Positions 1-10,869 of a DNA stretch of 64,000 nt are shown here, one piece after another. Position numbers and translations under genes: made by a program. The stretch covers positions 1,063,786,744 to 1,063,850,743 of the forward strand of contig OY856412.1 of the NCBI GenBank assembly GCA_963693085.1. The letters are read 5' to 3'. The DNA comes from Alisma plantago-aquatica. Taxonomy: Eukaryota > Streptophyta > Magnoliopsida > Alismatales > Alismataceae. Under the pieces are notes generated by a model, which did not search any database, was not told the DNA's origin, and worked only from the letters and a program-made list of their open reading frames with translations. Each line of letters begins with the position of its first letter. The first letter of the stretch is position 1.

Positions 1-1274
1 CTTAGGAGAGAGAAAAACACTCACCTCAGGTACCAAGCACCATAAAAATGTAGGTCAACCTCTAAAGTTTTGGAAACCCAATCAAACTCTAGCAAATGAA
101 ACGAATTCTTTCTCCTCTCAACTCGGAAACCCTAGAAATGGGGATTAGAAGAGAAAGAGTGAGAAAAGGGGGATATTTAATGTGATTTCGAATCAAATCA
201 GAGAAGGGACAAAATCTTGACATGTGAGAGAAGATTCACCATGAAATTTTATACAAAGAAGCTAAACATACTTGATATCATCATATCTTGGATAGAGAAA
301 CCATACGTCAACATCTCCACCACTTTCTCTTCTCAAAACCCTAGCTCTCCTCTCTATCAAGAATTTCATTTCTTTGACATGAATGACGAGTTATGTGAGC
401 TCCTTGTGTTTTAGGTTAGTCATATAGATGAACTGAGGTGCTTAGAACAATTACAAACAAGCCCTTCATTATATTTTTATTTTTCTCAGACTAGTTGGTT
501 GGCTGAGTTATAAACTCGACCGACACCACACTTTTCAGAACTCAAAAATCTTTCAAAATTATGAAACTTTAACCCAATGTATGACATTGAGTTTCTAAGA
601 AACAATAAAGATTTTAGATCATTTGGAGCTACCAATAAAGAATTAAAAATCAAATACTACACTTCTATATTGCAGTCTACATCATGGTCGGTCGAGTTTG
701 TCCTTCACAAAACTCGACTGACACCCCTCTCTGTAGAGATTCAACATCATAAAAAATTATTAAAATTTAATTATGTCTATAATGTATTTTACCAACAAAA
801 ATTAAAACTTGAGATCAAATGGATATACCAATAAAAATATAAAATTAAATTACCACACTGCTATATCAATCTAAAAATATGGTCGGTTGAGTTTGAAACT
901 CAACCGACAAACAAGTTATAACATTCTTCAAAAATTCTTATATGTTTCATTAGTGCTCAAATTTGATATATCCAAATCATATCTAAATTTTTAATTAAAT
1001 CAATGTTACACATAAAATACTAAAAATCATTTAGTGAGACATTATACTTATCAAATTTTGTAATCATATGTCATCAAAACCCTAATTTGGGCTGATTAGG
1101 GTTTCCAAATGTTAACCCTAATTATGTGGATCAAAGTATGATTAAACCTTATAATTATATTCAAAACTTAACTACCATCACTAATCAAGCTTTAAACAAT
1201 GATCAACTTAGTTAAGCATACAATCATCCAAGTAAACTCTAATTAGATGACTAATTTGAAAATGGGTCATTACA
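1..1274 (-). repeat. LTR (part) of a Ty3/gypsy-like retrotransposon, minus strand
   Basis: Read on the minus strand, a typical gypsy 3' junction is visible. A purine-rich tract (positions 1277-1294) is followed by TGTAATGACCC, a common LTR start, at 1274. The LTR then runs toward position 1 and probably leaves the window, so its other end, its TSD and its partner LTR are not seen. It contains no coding frame of note. Several AACCCTAA-like words around 1078-1130 are ordinary LTR sequence. The LTR assignment rests on the junction and is an inference. Confidence 0.6.
490..908. repeat. Three hairpin repeats, about 195 bp apart, inside the LTR
   Basis: Three inverted repeats built on GTCGGTYGAGTTT / AAACTCRACCGAC lie at about 493-525, 687-722 and 882-908. 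The last is a perfect 13-bp palindrome with a one-base loop. The first two are imperfect, and the second has a loop of about 10 bases. The spacings of about 195 bp suggest three copies of a tandem unit, although the sequence between the hairpins has diverged. Confidence 0.7.
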
Positions 1275-1300
1275 AATTCTCCCCTCCTTTTAGGATCTTG
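1275..1300 (-). promoter_or_regulatory. Polypurine tract next to the minus-strand LTR
   Basis: On the minus strand the sequence reads GGGACAAGATCCTAAAAGG and then AGGGGAGAATT, directly before the LTR start TGTAATG. This is the usual arrangement at the 3' end of gypsy internal regions, where the tract primes plus-strand DNA synthesis. Confidence 0.6.
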
Positions 1301-1880
1301 TCCCAAAATCCAAGAAAAGATATGGAAGAATATCATATCATATAATCATTCATCTCTCTCAACATCCAGTTAGAAAATCTTCCATTTTATCTCTCTTTCA
1401 TATGACATCTTTTTTTGTTGTTGTAAAAGATGGATATTTCATCCTATGTCATCGTCATATCTCTCCTTGAGTATTATAAACATTTGAATCACAAACATTA
1501 GTAATACATAATTTATCAAGATCTGATTCACATCACCTTTGACATCCTTTTTTAAAAATTTGATTGTGTATCTCATGGATTAAGATTATGACTCATTCAC
1601 ATATTATCATGCACATTCATAATTTTCCTTCATAAAGAAGATCATTTGGTGCACATCTTAGTTCATAATCTTTTCTCACAATTTCAAATTTCATACTCAA
1701 ATTCAAAATCATTAGATTTTCTACATAATCCATTAAGCTTTCATCTTTCTTATATGAAATTTCATGCTTGCCATAGGTTCCACATTGAATTATAAAATAC
1801 TTTATTCTTTCACCATTTTATCACCATTCTTCTCTTTTTTATCATGCATCTTATTATAATACCAAACTATGTTCATCTGA
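1301..1880. other. Non-coding, AT-rich stretch (probable internal 3' end of the minus-strand LTR element)
   Basis: No reading frame or known motif is seen in either direction. The stretch lies just inside the polypurine tract on the minus strand, where an LTR element's 3' untranslated part is expected. The boundary with the plus-strand gypsy fragment to the right is not visible. Confidence 0.35.
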
Positions 1881-2099
1881 ATACTTGGTCAGGTCATCCA
1901 GAAGAAGTACAGTCGGCAGTTCCATACTAGCTTAGCTCAATCCCCAAATACTTGACCAGAGTATTTGGATACTGAGTTCAGTCAGTATGCACATCATTGA
2001 GGTTATATTCAACATCTACATTATCATATAGTCCTAGATCCTATTGTCCCTGTAGACTCATCTAACCTAGGCTCTGATAAGAAAGTTCCCTTCTCCGCT

Positions 2100-2760
2100 C
2101 AAATTCTCGAAGGAGCAAAAAAGATATGGTGGTGAAATCATATCATGGGACAAATCTGAATGAGGAATCGATGGCCTGGGAAAACTTTCGCACTATCTTA
2201 TGTACAAGATTCATACCCACATCCTCCAAGAAGGTGAAAGAAAATCAATTCATACTCCTCTATCAAGGTAACATGATCGTGGAAAACTTCACTTGAAAGT
2301 TGTGCCTCCTGGAGCGCTTCAAATACACACTAAGGAATAGTGGGTGGAACTTTTTTTGTGGAATGCCTGCACCCTTTGATCAAGCTTCATGTGACAGATA
2401 GTAGACCTACAAACTTCATTGAAGCCCTCAACTTCAACCTTTACTTAAATAAGATATTTGATCCTATACAGAACCCACCTAAAGGGTATTTAGGGTTCAC
2501 TGAAGCCGCTTCTGCCCCCAGAAATGACAACAAAAGAGGCCAACATTGTAATAGTGGTTAGGGAAGGAATGGAAGAAATGGGAAGCCCCATAATGAGGAT
2601 CATAGATGCCTCTATCACACCTTTGGGAGGAAGCATCTGGAAAAGTGATGCTTTGAAAAGTGGGTGTGTTACAACTGTCAGTAGGAGGGACATCCCACAT
2701 GTAGAAGAGAAGAGACATGCTTGAGTCTTCGCCATTGATACTGAAGAAGCTTAGGCTAAT
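2100..2760 (+). pseudogene. gypsy gag remnant
   Basis: Switching frames gives a recognisable Retrotrans_gag core: a KKIWWW-like stretch near 2116, then W-E-N-F-R-T-I-L and F-I-P-T-S-S-K-K-V-K-E near 2178-2250, and L-C-L-L-E-R-F near 2300. In an intact Gag this helical domain forms the particle shell. Past about 2340 the frame is broken by stops. The zinc-knuckle area (about 2570-2720) is scrambled, with no full CX2CX4HX4C. No functional Gag can be made from it. Confidence 0.7.
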
Positions 2761-2832
2761 GCCAACCAACTTATAGAAGGTAACCATTCCTAGTTTTCAT
2801 TTTCTATCCTTGTAATGAAGTGCATAGTTTGA

Positions 2833-3120
2833 TTGTCAAAAAATGATGTAGGCATTCTTGATATAATAAGTCATAATGTGAAAGATTTGTTTGACTCTAG
2901 TTATGCTAATACTTTCATTTTGAGAATTATTGGAACTATGCTTTGTTTGAACTTCAAGGACTTAGGATATGTCTTAGAAGTCACTCCTCCTAGTGGTCAG
3001 CTCTTTTCATCCCTATTGCAAACACCAATAATACATGTTAAATATATGAACAATGGACTCCCTCATGATTTTATCTTGCTTGATATGAATGATTTTGATG
3101 TCATTATAGGAATGGATTGA
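2833..3120 (+). pseudogene. gypsy aspartic protease remnant
   Basis: A 95-residue open stretch shows the retropepsin fold markers of plant gypsy elements. An L-F-D-S-S segment stands where the catalytic D-S/T-G is expected, and the C-terminal block D-F-I-L-L-D-M-N-D-F-D-V-I-I-G-M-D is followed by the usual Trp-Leu after a nonsense codon. The catalytic Gly is replaced by Ser, so even this best-kept piece is probably inactive. An intact enzyme would cut the Gag-Pol polyprotein in the virus-like particle. Confidence 0.75.
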
Positions 3121-3429
3121 CTTTATAACTATAATGTAAAAATAGATTGTACGGAAAAGAAAATAGGAATAGAGAGACTAGGTAATGAACCTTTTACCAT
3201 TAGAGGTAGGATGGGTGTTACCACTATCATGTATCTGTCAGCTGTAAAAGCAGAGTGGATGGTAATCAAAGGTTGTCTAGTGTTCCTAAAGGTAGTTATT
3301 GAGTCAGAGATGAATGTGAAATCCTTTGAGGAAATAGAGGTAGTTAGGGAGTATGTTGATGTGTTCCTGGACAATTTTTCTAGGCATACTCTAGATGGGA
3401 AGTGAACTTCTCGATAGAGCTAGCTCTCA

Positions 3430-4690
3430 GGATAAACTTGATTTCTAGGACACCTTGCATGATGGCTCCCACTGAGTTGCATGAGTTGAAAAAACAACTG
3501 TAGGGGCTATTGGACAAGGGTTTCATCTAACCAAGTACTTCCCTATGGGAGAACCAGTTCTCTTTGTCAAAAAAAGGATGGATCACTCCGCATGTGCATC
3601 GACTATAGAATGATAAATCAGGCTACCATTAAGAACAAGTATCCTCTACCCCATATAGATGACCTATTTGACCTTCTCAAAACTGATCGAGTCTTTTCAA
3701 AGATAAACCCGAGATCTGATTACCTCCAGTTGTGAGTCAAGAATGAGAATACTCCAGAAACTACTTCTCAAACCCGCTATGGACACTATGAGTTTTGGGT
3801 TATCTAATGATCCAAGTTTGTTCATGAACCTCAAGAATAGTGTGTTGCAACCCTTCCTTGATACTTTTGTCATAATTTTGATAGAGACATTCTAATTTAA
3901 TCTGATGACCTAGAACAACACACAATGATCACCTAGATAAGGTCCTTTGTATCCTGAGAAAGAAGAAGTTTTATCAGAAATTTTTGAAGTGTGAGTTTTG
4001 GACAGAATGAGCTATGTTCCTTAGGCACATTATATCTTGAGGAACAATTTTGATGGACCCTGTCAAGGTAGTAGCCATTTAAGAATGTCTATCCCCAAAG
4101 ATTGCATCTAAGACTCACAACTTCTTGTGATTGGACGCGTTTTACCGATGATTCATCAATGATCTCTCAAAAATTTCATTTCCCTTAACCAAGATTACGC
4201 AGAAGGACAAGAGATTCATTGGTCAGAGCTAAGTGAGGCACATTTTTTGATGATGAAGAAAAATCTTACCTCCACCCCTGTCTCAAACATACCCTCAAGT
4301 AATGAAGGATTTATCATCTTCAATGATGCATCAATCATGGGCTTAGGACGTGTGTCAGAGTAGAACAAGAATGTGGTCAACTTTGATTATAGAAATCCCA
4401 AACCCAATGAGTTGAATTATCCATCCCACAATCTGGAACTTGCAGTTATTGTATATGAATTGAAGATTTGACGACATTATCTGTATGGGGCTACCTTCGA
4501 CATCCTCACCAACCATAAAATTCTAAAGCATTTGTTGATGCAAAAGTACCTAAACTTGCAACAAAGACATTGGATGGAATATCTGAAAGATTTTGACTTC
4601 ACCATAGCCTACCATTCTGGCAAGGCCGATGTGGTTGTCGATTCCATTAGTAGAAAATGTTTCAGTTGTGCTACTAGTTTGGTTATTCAA
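3430..4690 (+). pseudogene. gypsy reverse transcriptase and RNase H remnant
   Basis: RT is identified by [10 protein letters not shown] followed by [13 protein letters not shown] at 3590-3670. Where the catalytic Asp-Asp box should lie (about 3870-3895), the frame reads I-L-I-E-T, so the metal-binding pair is lost. RNase H begins near 4310 with F-I-I-F-N-D-A-S, the first catalytic Asp, and continues through N-Y-P-S-H-N-L-E-L-A-V and L-T-N-H-K-I-L-K-H-L. It ends near 4660 with H-S-G-K-A-D-V-V-V-D-S-I-S-R. Several stops and indels interrupt it. Confidence 0.8.
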
Positions 4691-4899
4691 TAGAAGAGAC
4701 TAGAATACTTTACTCAATAGGTACCATAGTCGTTGGAAGATAGTATTCATCTTTCCAATATCCAAATCAAACCTGATCTATTGACTAAGCTTGCAGAAGC
4801 ACAATTAGCCATCCCAGAGTTAGAAAAGATGAACCATTTGATGGAAAATCCTCAAGCACACTTCTTGGTGGGCGTAGATTGTGGAACTTGATATAAGAA

Positions 4900-5975
4900 C
4901 TATATTTGGGAACCCAAGGATTTTCTTGTATCTTGTAAGAGGCTCATGGGTCTAAGTATACAGTACACCCAGGCACCACAAAGATGTTGAAGGACCTGCA
5001 ACAATTATTTTGGTGGTCATGAATGATGAGAGACATAGCTTCCTATTGAGCCAGTTGTCTCATCTACTAGATGGTTGAGGTTGAACGCCAAAGAGCCAGT
5101 TGGTTATAGCAACCGATTTAAATTCCTACGTTGAAATAGGACCAGATTACCATGAATTTTGTGGTGGGTCTTCCCAAGACAATAAAAGGTTAGGATGCAA
5201 TATAGGTTGTGGTAGATTGCTTAACCAAGTCAACCCACTTCCTTTACCTAAAGGTTACTACCAAGGTGTCAAACCTAGTTGAGCTTTATATTAGAGAGAT
5301 AGTTTTCCTACATGCTGTTTCGAGTTCAATCAATTATGATCGTGACCCTAAGTTCACTTCAAATTTATGGAATCCAGTACAAGAAGAACTCAGTATAAGG
5401 TTAGAAAACTTAGCACAACTTATCACCCGCAGACGATGGATAGTCATAAAGAATGATTCAGATCTTAGAGGATCTGTTGAGAGCATGTGTGATCGATTGG
5501 GGTGGATCATGAGAACAATACCTACATTTAATTGAGTTTCCCTATAATAATTTTTATCAAGTTGGTATCGGGATGTCTTCGTATGAAGCTATCTATGGGA
5601 GACCATGTCACTGACTGCTTCACTGGGATGATGTCAACAAGAGGACCTTGTTGAGGTCAGAGGAACTACGGTTGTATGGTGACAAAGTTTCTTTGATCAA
5701 GAAATGACTGAAGAGAGCCCAAGATCGGCATAAGTTGTATGCTAATGCAAAGCAAATAGATTCGCACTTTACTATAGGTGACCATATATTTCAGAAAATC
5801 TAACACCCATGAGATATAGAAAAGAATAGAGGAAAATTGAGTCCTCGATATGTGGGTCCATTTAATATTTTAGAATGAATTGGCGAGGTTGATTATCATC
5901 TAGCTTTACCACCAATAGTATAGTATGATGCATGATGTGTTCCATGTGTCAAGTCTGAAGCGTTATGTGAAGGAT
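4900..5975 (+). pseudogene. gypsy integrase remnant
   Basis: The core domain is recognisable at 5140-5350: M-N-F-V-V-G-L-P-K-T-I-K-G, V-V-V-D-C-L-T-K-S-T-H-F, and Y-D-R-D-P-K-F-T-S in place of the usual S-D-R-D. Downstream, A-I-Y-G-R-P-C near 5590 and L-S-P-R-Y-V-G-P-F near 5840 mark the C-terminal part. The N-terminal zinc finger (near 4960-5090) is hardly readable. Multiple stops and frame changes make it non-functional. No chromodomain is seen before the coding match ends near 5975. Confidence 0.75.
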
Positions 5976-6201
5976 GTTGGTAAGGTATGCCCATAGATCT
6001 AATCATTTGATGATTGAAATAATTACCTAAAAGGATTTAATTAATAATAATAACATATATAAAGGCAAGTTTCCAATTCATTTGTTTCACTCTGTTATGA
6101 GATAATGAAGATACATCGTGAATGTCTAGAGAATTATATTACTCAATGACGTATGTTGTCAAGTTACTATCCTTTTGGATGAGATCATACAAATGTTAAG
6201 A

Positions 6202-6202
<1 letters not shown>

Positions 6203-6282
<80 letters not shown>
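6203..6282. repeat. (TA)40 microsatellite
   Basis: Forty uninterrupted TA units (80 bp) end six bases before the TTA target duplication of the MITE to the right. Confidence 0.98.
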
Positions 6283-6285
<3 letters not shown>

Positions 6286-6291
6286 TCATTA

Positions 6292-6631
6292 GGCCATTCA
6301 TTCTCTACCCGCATGGGTAACTAACTTTAGTTACCTATGGATCTATTATGTAAAACAAAAGTACCTATTTGTAATGAGACATACAACGTTTGTAATGAGA
6401 TGACCAAATTTATAATTCAAACACTCATTTTGTATTATAGTGTAAACAACTATCATAAATATCATTTTTATCGTAATCAAACATGTAATACAAAATGAGT
6501 GTTTGTATTACAAATTTGGTCATCTCATTACAAATGTTGTATGTCTCATTACAAATAGGTACATTTCTATTACAAAATAGATCCATGGGTAACTAAAATT
6601 AGTTACTTATGTGGGTAGTGAATATATTCCC
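6292..6631. mobile_element. Tourist-like (PIF/Harbinger) foldback MITE
   Basis: A 340-bp non-coding element whose two halves are inverted copies of one another: about 6292-6440 matches the reverse complement of about 6480-6631. The ends read GGCCATTCATTCTCTACCC on the left and, reverse-complemented, GGGAATATATTCACTACCC on the right. TTA flanks both sides (6289-6291 and 6632-6634), the target duplication typical of PIF/Harbinger elements. It has no coding capacity and would need a transposase supplied in trans. Confidence 0.85.
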
Positions 6632-6752
6632 TTAACATTATGCATCTGATCCGTTGTTATTGTGGAGGGTTGATAGACAACAATAACACATAAGATCAAA
6701 GTGCGAGTTGGTTGATGACTAGATCTCATTAGTCATGATATGGAAATATCAA
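6632..6752. other. Short unique flank between the MITE and the CACTA element
   Basis: About 120 bp with no recognised feature. Its last three bases (CAA, 6750-6752) are the left target-site duplication of the CACTA element. Confidence 0.5.
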
Positions 6753-7110
6753 CACTACAACAAATCTCATTTTTAACGGCATGATAATATGCTGCAAAAA
6801 ACCCAAAACAATGCCGACTATGTTCATTTACATCATATTTTGAGATGCCGGATGAACGCTGTTTAATCACGTGCCGGGAAATGATTTTCGGCATCTTTGA
6901 AATTGCAGGAAGCAAATACAATAACAACATCACAACAATGCCGGAAAATCATACCATGGCGGCATTTAATTTGCCTTTAACGGCTTTATTAAGATACTGG
7001 AAAATGATACCATAACGACATTTTATGTCTTATACGGCATGACTTACACGCCGAACAATGATACCAAATGGTTGTTTTTTGTGACTTTTACGGCATCACT
7101 AATATTTAAA
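6753..7110. repeat. CACTA 3' terminus and subterminal repeat region
   Basis: After the terminal CACTACAACAAA, a 10-to-12-base motif recurs in both orientations in variants such as AACGGCAT, TGCCGGA, TTCGGCAT, TACGGCAT and CGCCGA, roughly every 25-50 bp until about 7095. In En/Spm, clustered subterminal repeats are the binding sites of TnpA. These have the same layout, though not necessarily the same protein. Confidence 0.8.
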
Positions 7111-9200
7111 TGAAACCACAACAATATCTATGCCTTTTAATGTATATTATTTTCTTTATAAATATGATTTGACTTGATTAATTTTACGTCACAATAATAA
7201 TACAGTTTATTCATGTCGCATAATACACTCAAAGATACTGTATTCACATCTATTAATGAGATTTGTACAATGAGTCATGACTTTTCACAACACTAAAAGA
7301 TACTATATTTCCATTGATTAATGAGTATTTGTACAACGAGTTGCATGGCTTTTTCACCATAATATCAAATTACAAGCCGACTGACCAGCGTGTTTGATTG
7401 GAACAGAATCTGAGGTCTCGTCTCGCTACAACGATCAGCTTATAACGCTATAGTACCTGAGCTCTTGTCGTTGCACATAACGTAGTTGCCACCTTGAGTT
7501 GGAGATCGTAGATCCAAGTAGTGGGATTTGGGCTTTGTTGCATAGCAGTCGTCGATAGGGAAATTGAATCACGTATGCGAGTGAGGAGAGCGGGACAAAC
7601 AGAAGCAGGTTAGTGGTGGTGCATCATGTATGTGTGTTGCAGCTCACATTGAATTTCTTTCGCGAAAGGGGGCTTGTTAGGGAAGCAATGCAATGCAAAG
7701 CAGTGCCCAACAGAGAGCAAAGTAATATGATCTCTTCAACCAATGCCACGGGGCCCAACGCCGCGACATGATCTCTGCAACCTGCTAAGGCTTGCCGCTA
7801 GCATGAATAATGAAAAACAAAGCAAGGCCACATTACAGTAAACTTGTATCAGCAGCAAATGTTAATAGCACGCCGTCCAATGAGATCTGAACTTATCGAT
7901 TAGGATGTGTGTGCAATATAGAGATCCCAATGTTGTACTCTTTATATTCAATTCATTTTCCAACTTTTCCTCTAGATCAATATGTGCAGCCGATTGTTTG
8001 TAGTGAATGTCTTCGCTGTGCACATTTCTTCCTGCTCTGTGTTCAGGTAGCAAGGTGGACAGTATCAACAACACCATCCGCTCATCTTTAAGTCCAGATC
8101 TTGTGTAACCAAGACATTGCATGCCCTTGCCATTGAAGTATATTTTCCCATAATACGAGTCTTTGATTCTGTTTGAGCTTTGACAGGACATAGCAGCTCT
8201 GCTTCACGGCCCCAACCTGAAAGGTTCAACATATATTCTGACTATAGAATTAAACATATCTTCTGACTAAAGAATTAGGCTAACATCACAGAGGTTTAGA
8301 AAAGTACCAGAGATTGAGGAATCTGCTCCCACAAGCGATAGCTTTCTCATTAATAATTTCTCGTGCATTTCATAGGATCACTAACTAACTGCAGAGGAGT
8401 ATAGATTAGCGGTGTCAAGCAGCTGAGTTGTGGCTGATTGGTGTTGCAGCTGACGGTGGTAGGCGATCTGTAAATGGCGTGGAGGTGCTGATTATTGATT
8501 TGCTGCTATGAACATGGTGATAGTGGGGCAACACCATTGTGGTAGTGTTGTTGTGGATGGTGGCTTTCTGTCTGCAATAGCAGGATCATCACCAGCCTTA
8601 TGTAGTCTACTGCTAACATGACGAGTTCAAACTCCACCTAATCGCCTAAGATTTAGCACATGCATAAGGTCACGTATAACTTCTCTGTATTGTGAGGATG
8701 ATCCTGCCATTTTCATCTCTGAGCATTGAGTTCCCAAGTACTGCCAACTTGATTGGTCTCCGAGATGCATCTATTTTCATTAATCGTGGGAGTACCTTGG
8801 TTCGCAAGCCTCTAGCATTCTTTCAACTCATCAGGAATGTCATCCACTATCACTTTGGAGATGTGATCTGCCTTCTCGGCTATGCATCTCCTTAATAGTC
8901 TCCATCACGCCATCCACCTACTCTAGCATATCTGCAACAATGTTTATGTTAGAGTATTGTGGATGTCATCATCAGTTTGAACTTAGATGAGTTGAACAAC
9001 ACAACAGGATAAAATAGTATTTCAATACTATACTTACTCATCACATAGCATAAATTGTTCAACCTGGGAGCCAATAGCCATATTCATATGAAAACTATTC
9101 TGCAACATGTCCGAGCTTCATGATCTGAAACTCAATGTTGAGGCACGTGGGTTAAATAAAAAAGTGACAGTTGTCGCAAGCGATCAGAATACTTAGTGTT
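7111..9200. other. CACTA interior without a recognised gene
   Basis: AT-rich to 7370, then more balanced in base composition to about 8950. A 109-codon minus-strand frame at 8191-7862 is open but matches no family I know. It could be a piece of captured sequence or chance. No splice-consistent gene model could be built here. Confidence 0.4.
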
Positions 9201-9203
9201 ATG

Positions 9204-9398
9204 TCACAGAAATAAGGAATATAGAGTACCTTCTTTTCGTTGGAATTTTGTGTCGACGGTGGTGACATGTAGTTCGATCCTTGTCTTGAGTAGCAAGTCA
9301 TTTTCATTCCCAATAGAGTATCTAATGTTCAAAATAGTTGTACCAACAATGTCCAGGATGTTACAAGATCTTGGTAAAAGCTCAGTGAAAATGGCCAT
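9204..9398 (-). pseudogene. Possible captured host-gene exon (unidentified)
   Basis: On the minus strand a 64-codon stretch begins with M-A-I-F-T-E-L-L-P-R-S and looks protein-like in composition, unlike the stop-rich surroundings. Near 9227-9233 it meets GAAGAAG|GTACTC, a plausible splice donor, which would end the exon there. I do not recognise the family. It lies in the 3' part of the CACTA element, away from the transposase genes. It could instead be a chance open frame. Confidence 0.3.
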
Positions 9399-9419
9399 CA
9401 GTCTTTACTTTATATAAAT

Positions 9420-10330
9420 ATACTGGATCGATAGAGAAGTCATCACAAAGGCCAAGCAGAAACCTGATTTGGCTTCAATTTTCTTCATCAGACCCATATC
9501 TCATTTTCAAATGGTATTCATGAATACTTGTAGATATGTATGGTAGGAGTCAAACTACAGAGCAACAAAATTTTTGTAAGTTAAGATCCAACGTACCAAT
9601 ATGTCAAGTAGATAGATGTATCAGAAAAAGAAGAAGATATGATTGTGGTTTACCTATAGTTCTTGCAATATTGATTGATTGACTAATCTCAATGAACTGT
9701 CTATTAAAGTCTTTGTATGTACAAATTTATGATGGTAAAGGTCTACTCTTACACCTATAAAAGAAGTAAAGTAGAATTTATAACAAGGATAACATTTGCA
9801 AGATTTGAGTGGCGAGAAATTAACCTAGAAATGAGTATTGAATCAAGTGAGCGATCACATTATATGTGCCCACTTTCTCCATACCATGGTTCGAATTGGT
9901 TTGTGGCGCAACATATCATGTATTCTTCCTATATTCAAAATAACATGTGACCATTAGAAACTCCCACAACTAAATAGAAATCATTAGAAAAACTTATTCC
10001 AAAATTTAAAGGTCACATTTGTTGGGTAGTACACTTTAATTTAAACATCCATTCTTGGAATACATATAGGGTTTTATGTGATAGACATTATTGAATTTAT
10101 ATTGTTTCTACAGATCTTTGCTTCGCATACATCATTCCACACACGTGTATACGTTAGTCACATATATGTAAAACATTGTGATTAATGTTACAAATCCATC
10201 CTCTTTGAATCTTCCATCCAATATCAAGTCAATAAACCTCATGGGAGATCGGCATGATTCTGGAAGCTCCCCTTGGACCACAAAATTCATTATTGTCCAG
10301 CTGCATTTTTCTCAACAAGATGACTTAACG
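9420..10330. other. CACTA interior, no feature seen
   Basis: AT-rich sequence. A 77-codon plus-strand frame at 9717-9950 shows no family resemblance and is treated as chance. Confidence 0.4.
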
Positions 10331-10335
10331 AAGGT

Positions 10336-10867
10336 TCTTATTCTTTATCTGTAACCCATGCCTTGCAGTTTCTTCTTGGGGTCCTGCTGATGACTTTCAA
10401 AACCTGGTGCAAAGAAATAGGTATACGTACATTGCAAGATACAAACTAGTTAGCAATACAAAGTTTAGTAATAACTGAAGGTACAGAGTCAACCAAGCAA
10501 TGATAGAGTTAACTATTGTGTGTCTAATTACTTTACCTCGATATCCCAGCCAGTGATCCAAATCGCAATCTACAAGACGATCCCTGCAATCATCCCAGCT
10601 CAAATACCCTGCAAATCTCAATGTAAACCACAAGAAGAGAACAATATAATATGCAAAAAAGTGCTTAAGAAATAGATCATAACATTCAGTAGAAAAAGAT
10701 GTCCAATCCCCAAGAATGGCCTTCATTGCCAAGGCTATTATCATCCCATTTGCATATCTAAAAGTAGAACCCACAGCAAACACCTCTATTCTTGACAAAA
10801 GTTGCATCTGTGTTGATTTTTGTAAAAATCGGCGTGTTGCAGCAACCACTTCATGCATAAGTTCTCC
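10336..10867 (-). pseudogene. Spliced-looking gene fragment inside the CACTA element, unidentified (likely captured host gene)
   Basis: Read on the minus strand, three pieces join as exons. Piece 1 (about 10867-10615) encodes a helical-looking segment including L-L-S-R-I-E-V-F and L-A-M-K-A-I-L-G-D-W-T-S-F-S. Piece 2 (10614-10543) follows TTTGCAG and encodes G-Y-L-S-W-D-D-C-R-D-R-L, then D-H-W-L-G-Y-R. It ends at a G|GTAAAG donor. Piece 3 follows TTTGCACCAG near 10403, completes the split Gly codon, and ends with G-M-G-Y-R and a TAA at about 10336. The phases agree across the piece 2-3 intron. The boundary between pieces 1 and 2 is unclear because the frame stays open. None of it resembles transposase. 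I cannot name the parent protein; this would be its C-terminus. Confidence 0.5.
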
Positions 10868-10869
10868 CT

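Larger units (their letters stand above)
2050..5975 (+). mobile_element. Decayed Ty3/gypsy retrotransposon body (gag-protease-RT-RNase H-integrase)
   Basis: Fragments of all gypsy domains occur in the canonical order gag, protease, RT, RNase H, integrase on the plus strand, interrupted by many stops and frameshifts. Integrase after RNase H places it in Ty3/gypsy, not Ty1/copia. No flanking plus-strand LTRs, primer-binding site or TSD can be found, so only the body survives. It is the oldest-looking element in the left part of the window. Confidence 0.85.

Noticed and set aside
1075..1135. AACCCTAA-like words suggesting interstitial telomere repeats
   Set aside because: They are scattered single units within an LTR, not a tandem array.
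1880..6000. Ty1/copia origin for the left retrotransposon body
   Set aside because: Integrase follows RNase H, which is the Ty3/gypsy order.
8600..8950. Possible resistance-gene (NBS-LRR) remnant
   Set aside because: No P-loop or regular leucine spacing could be found in any frame.
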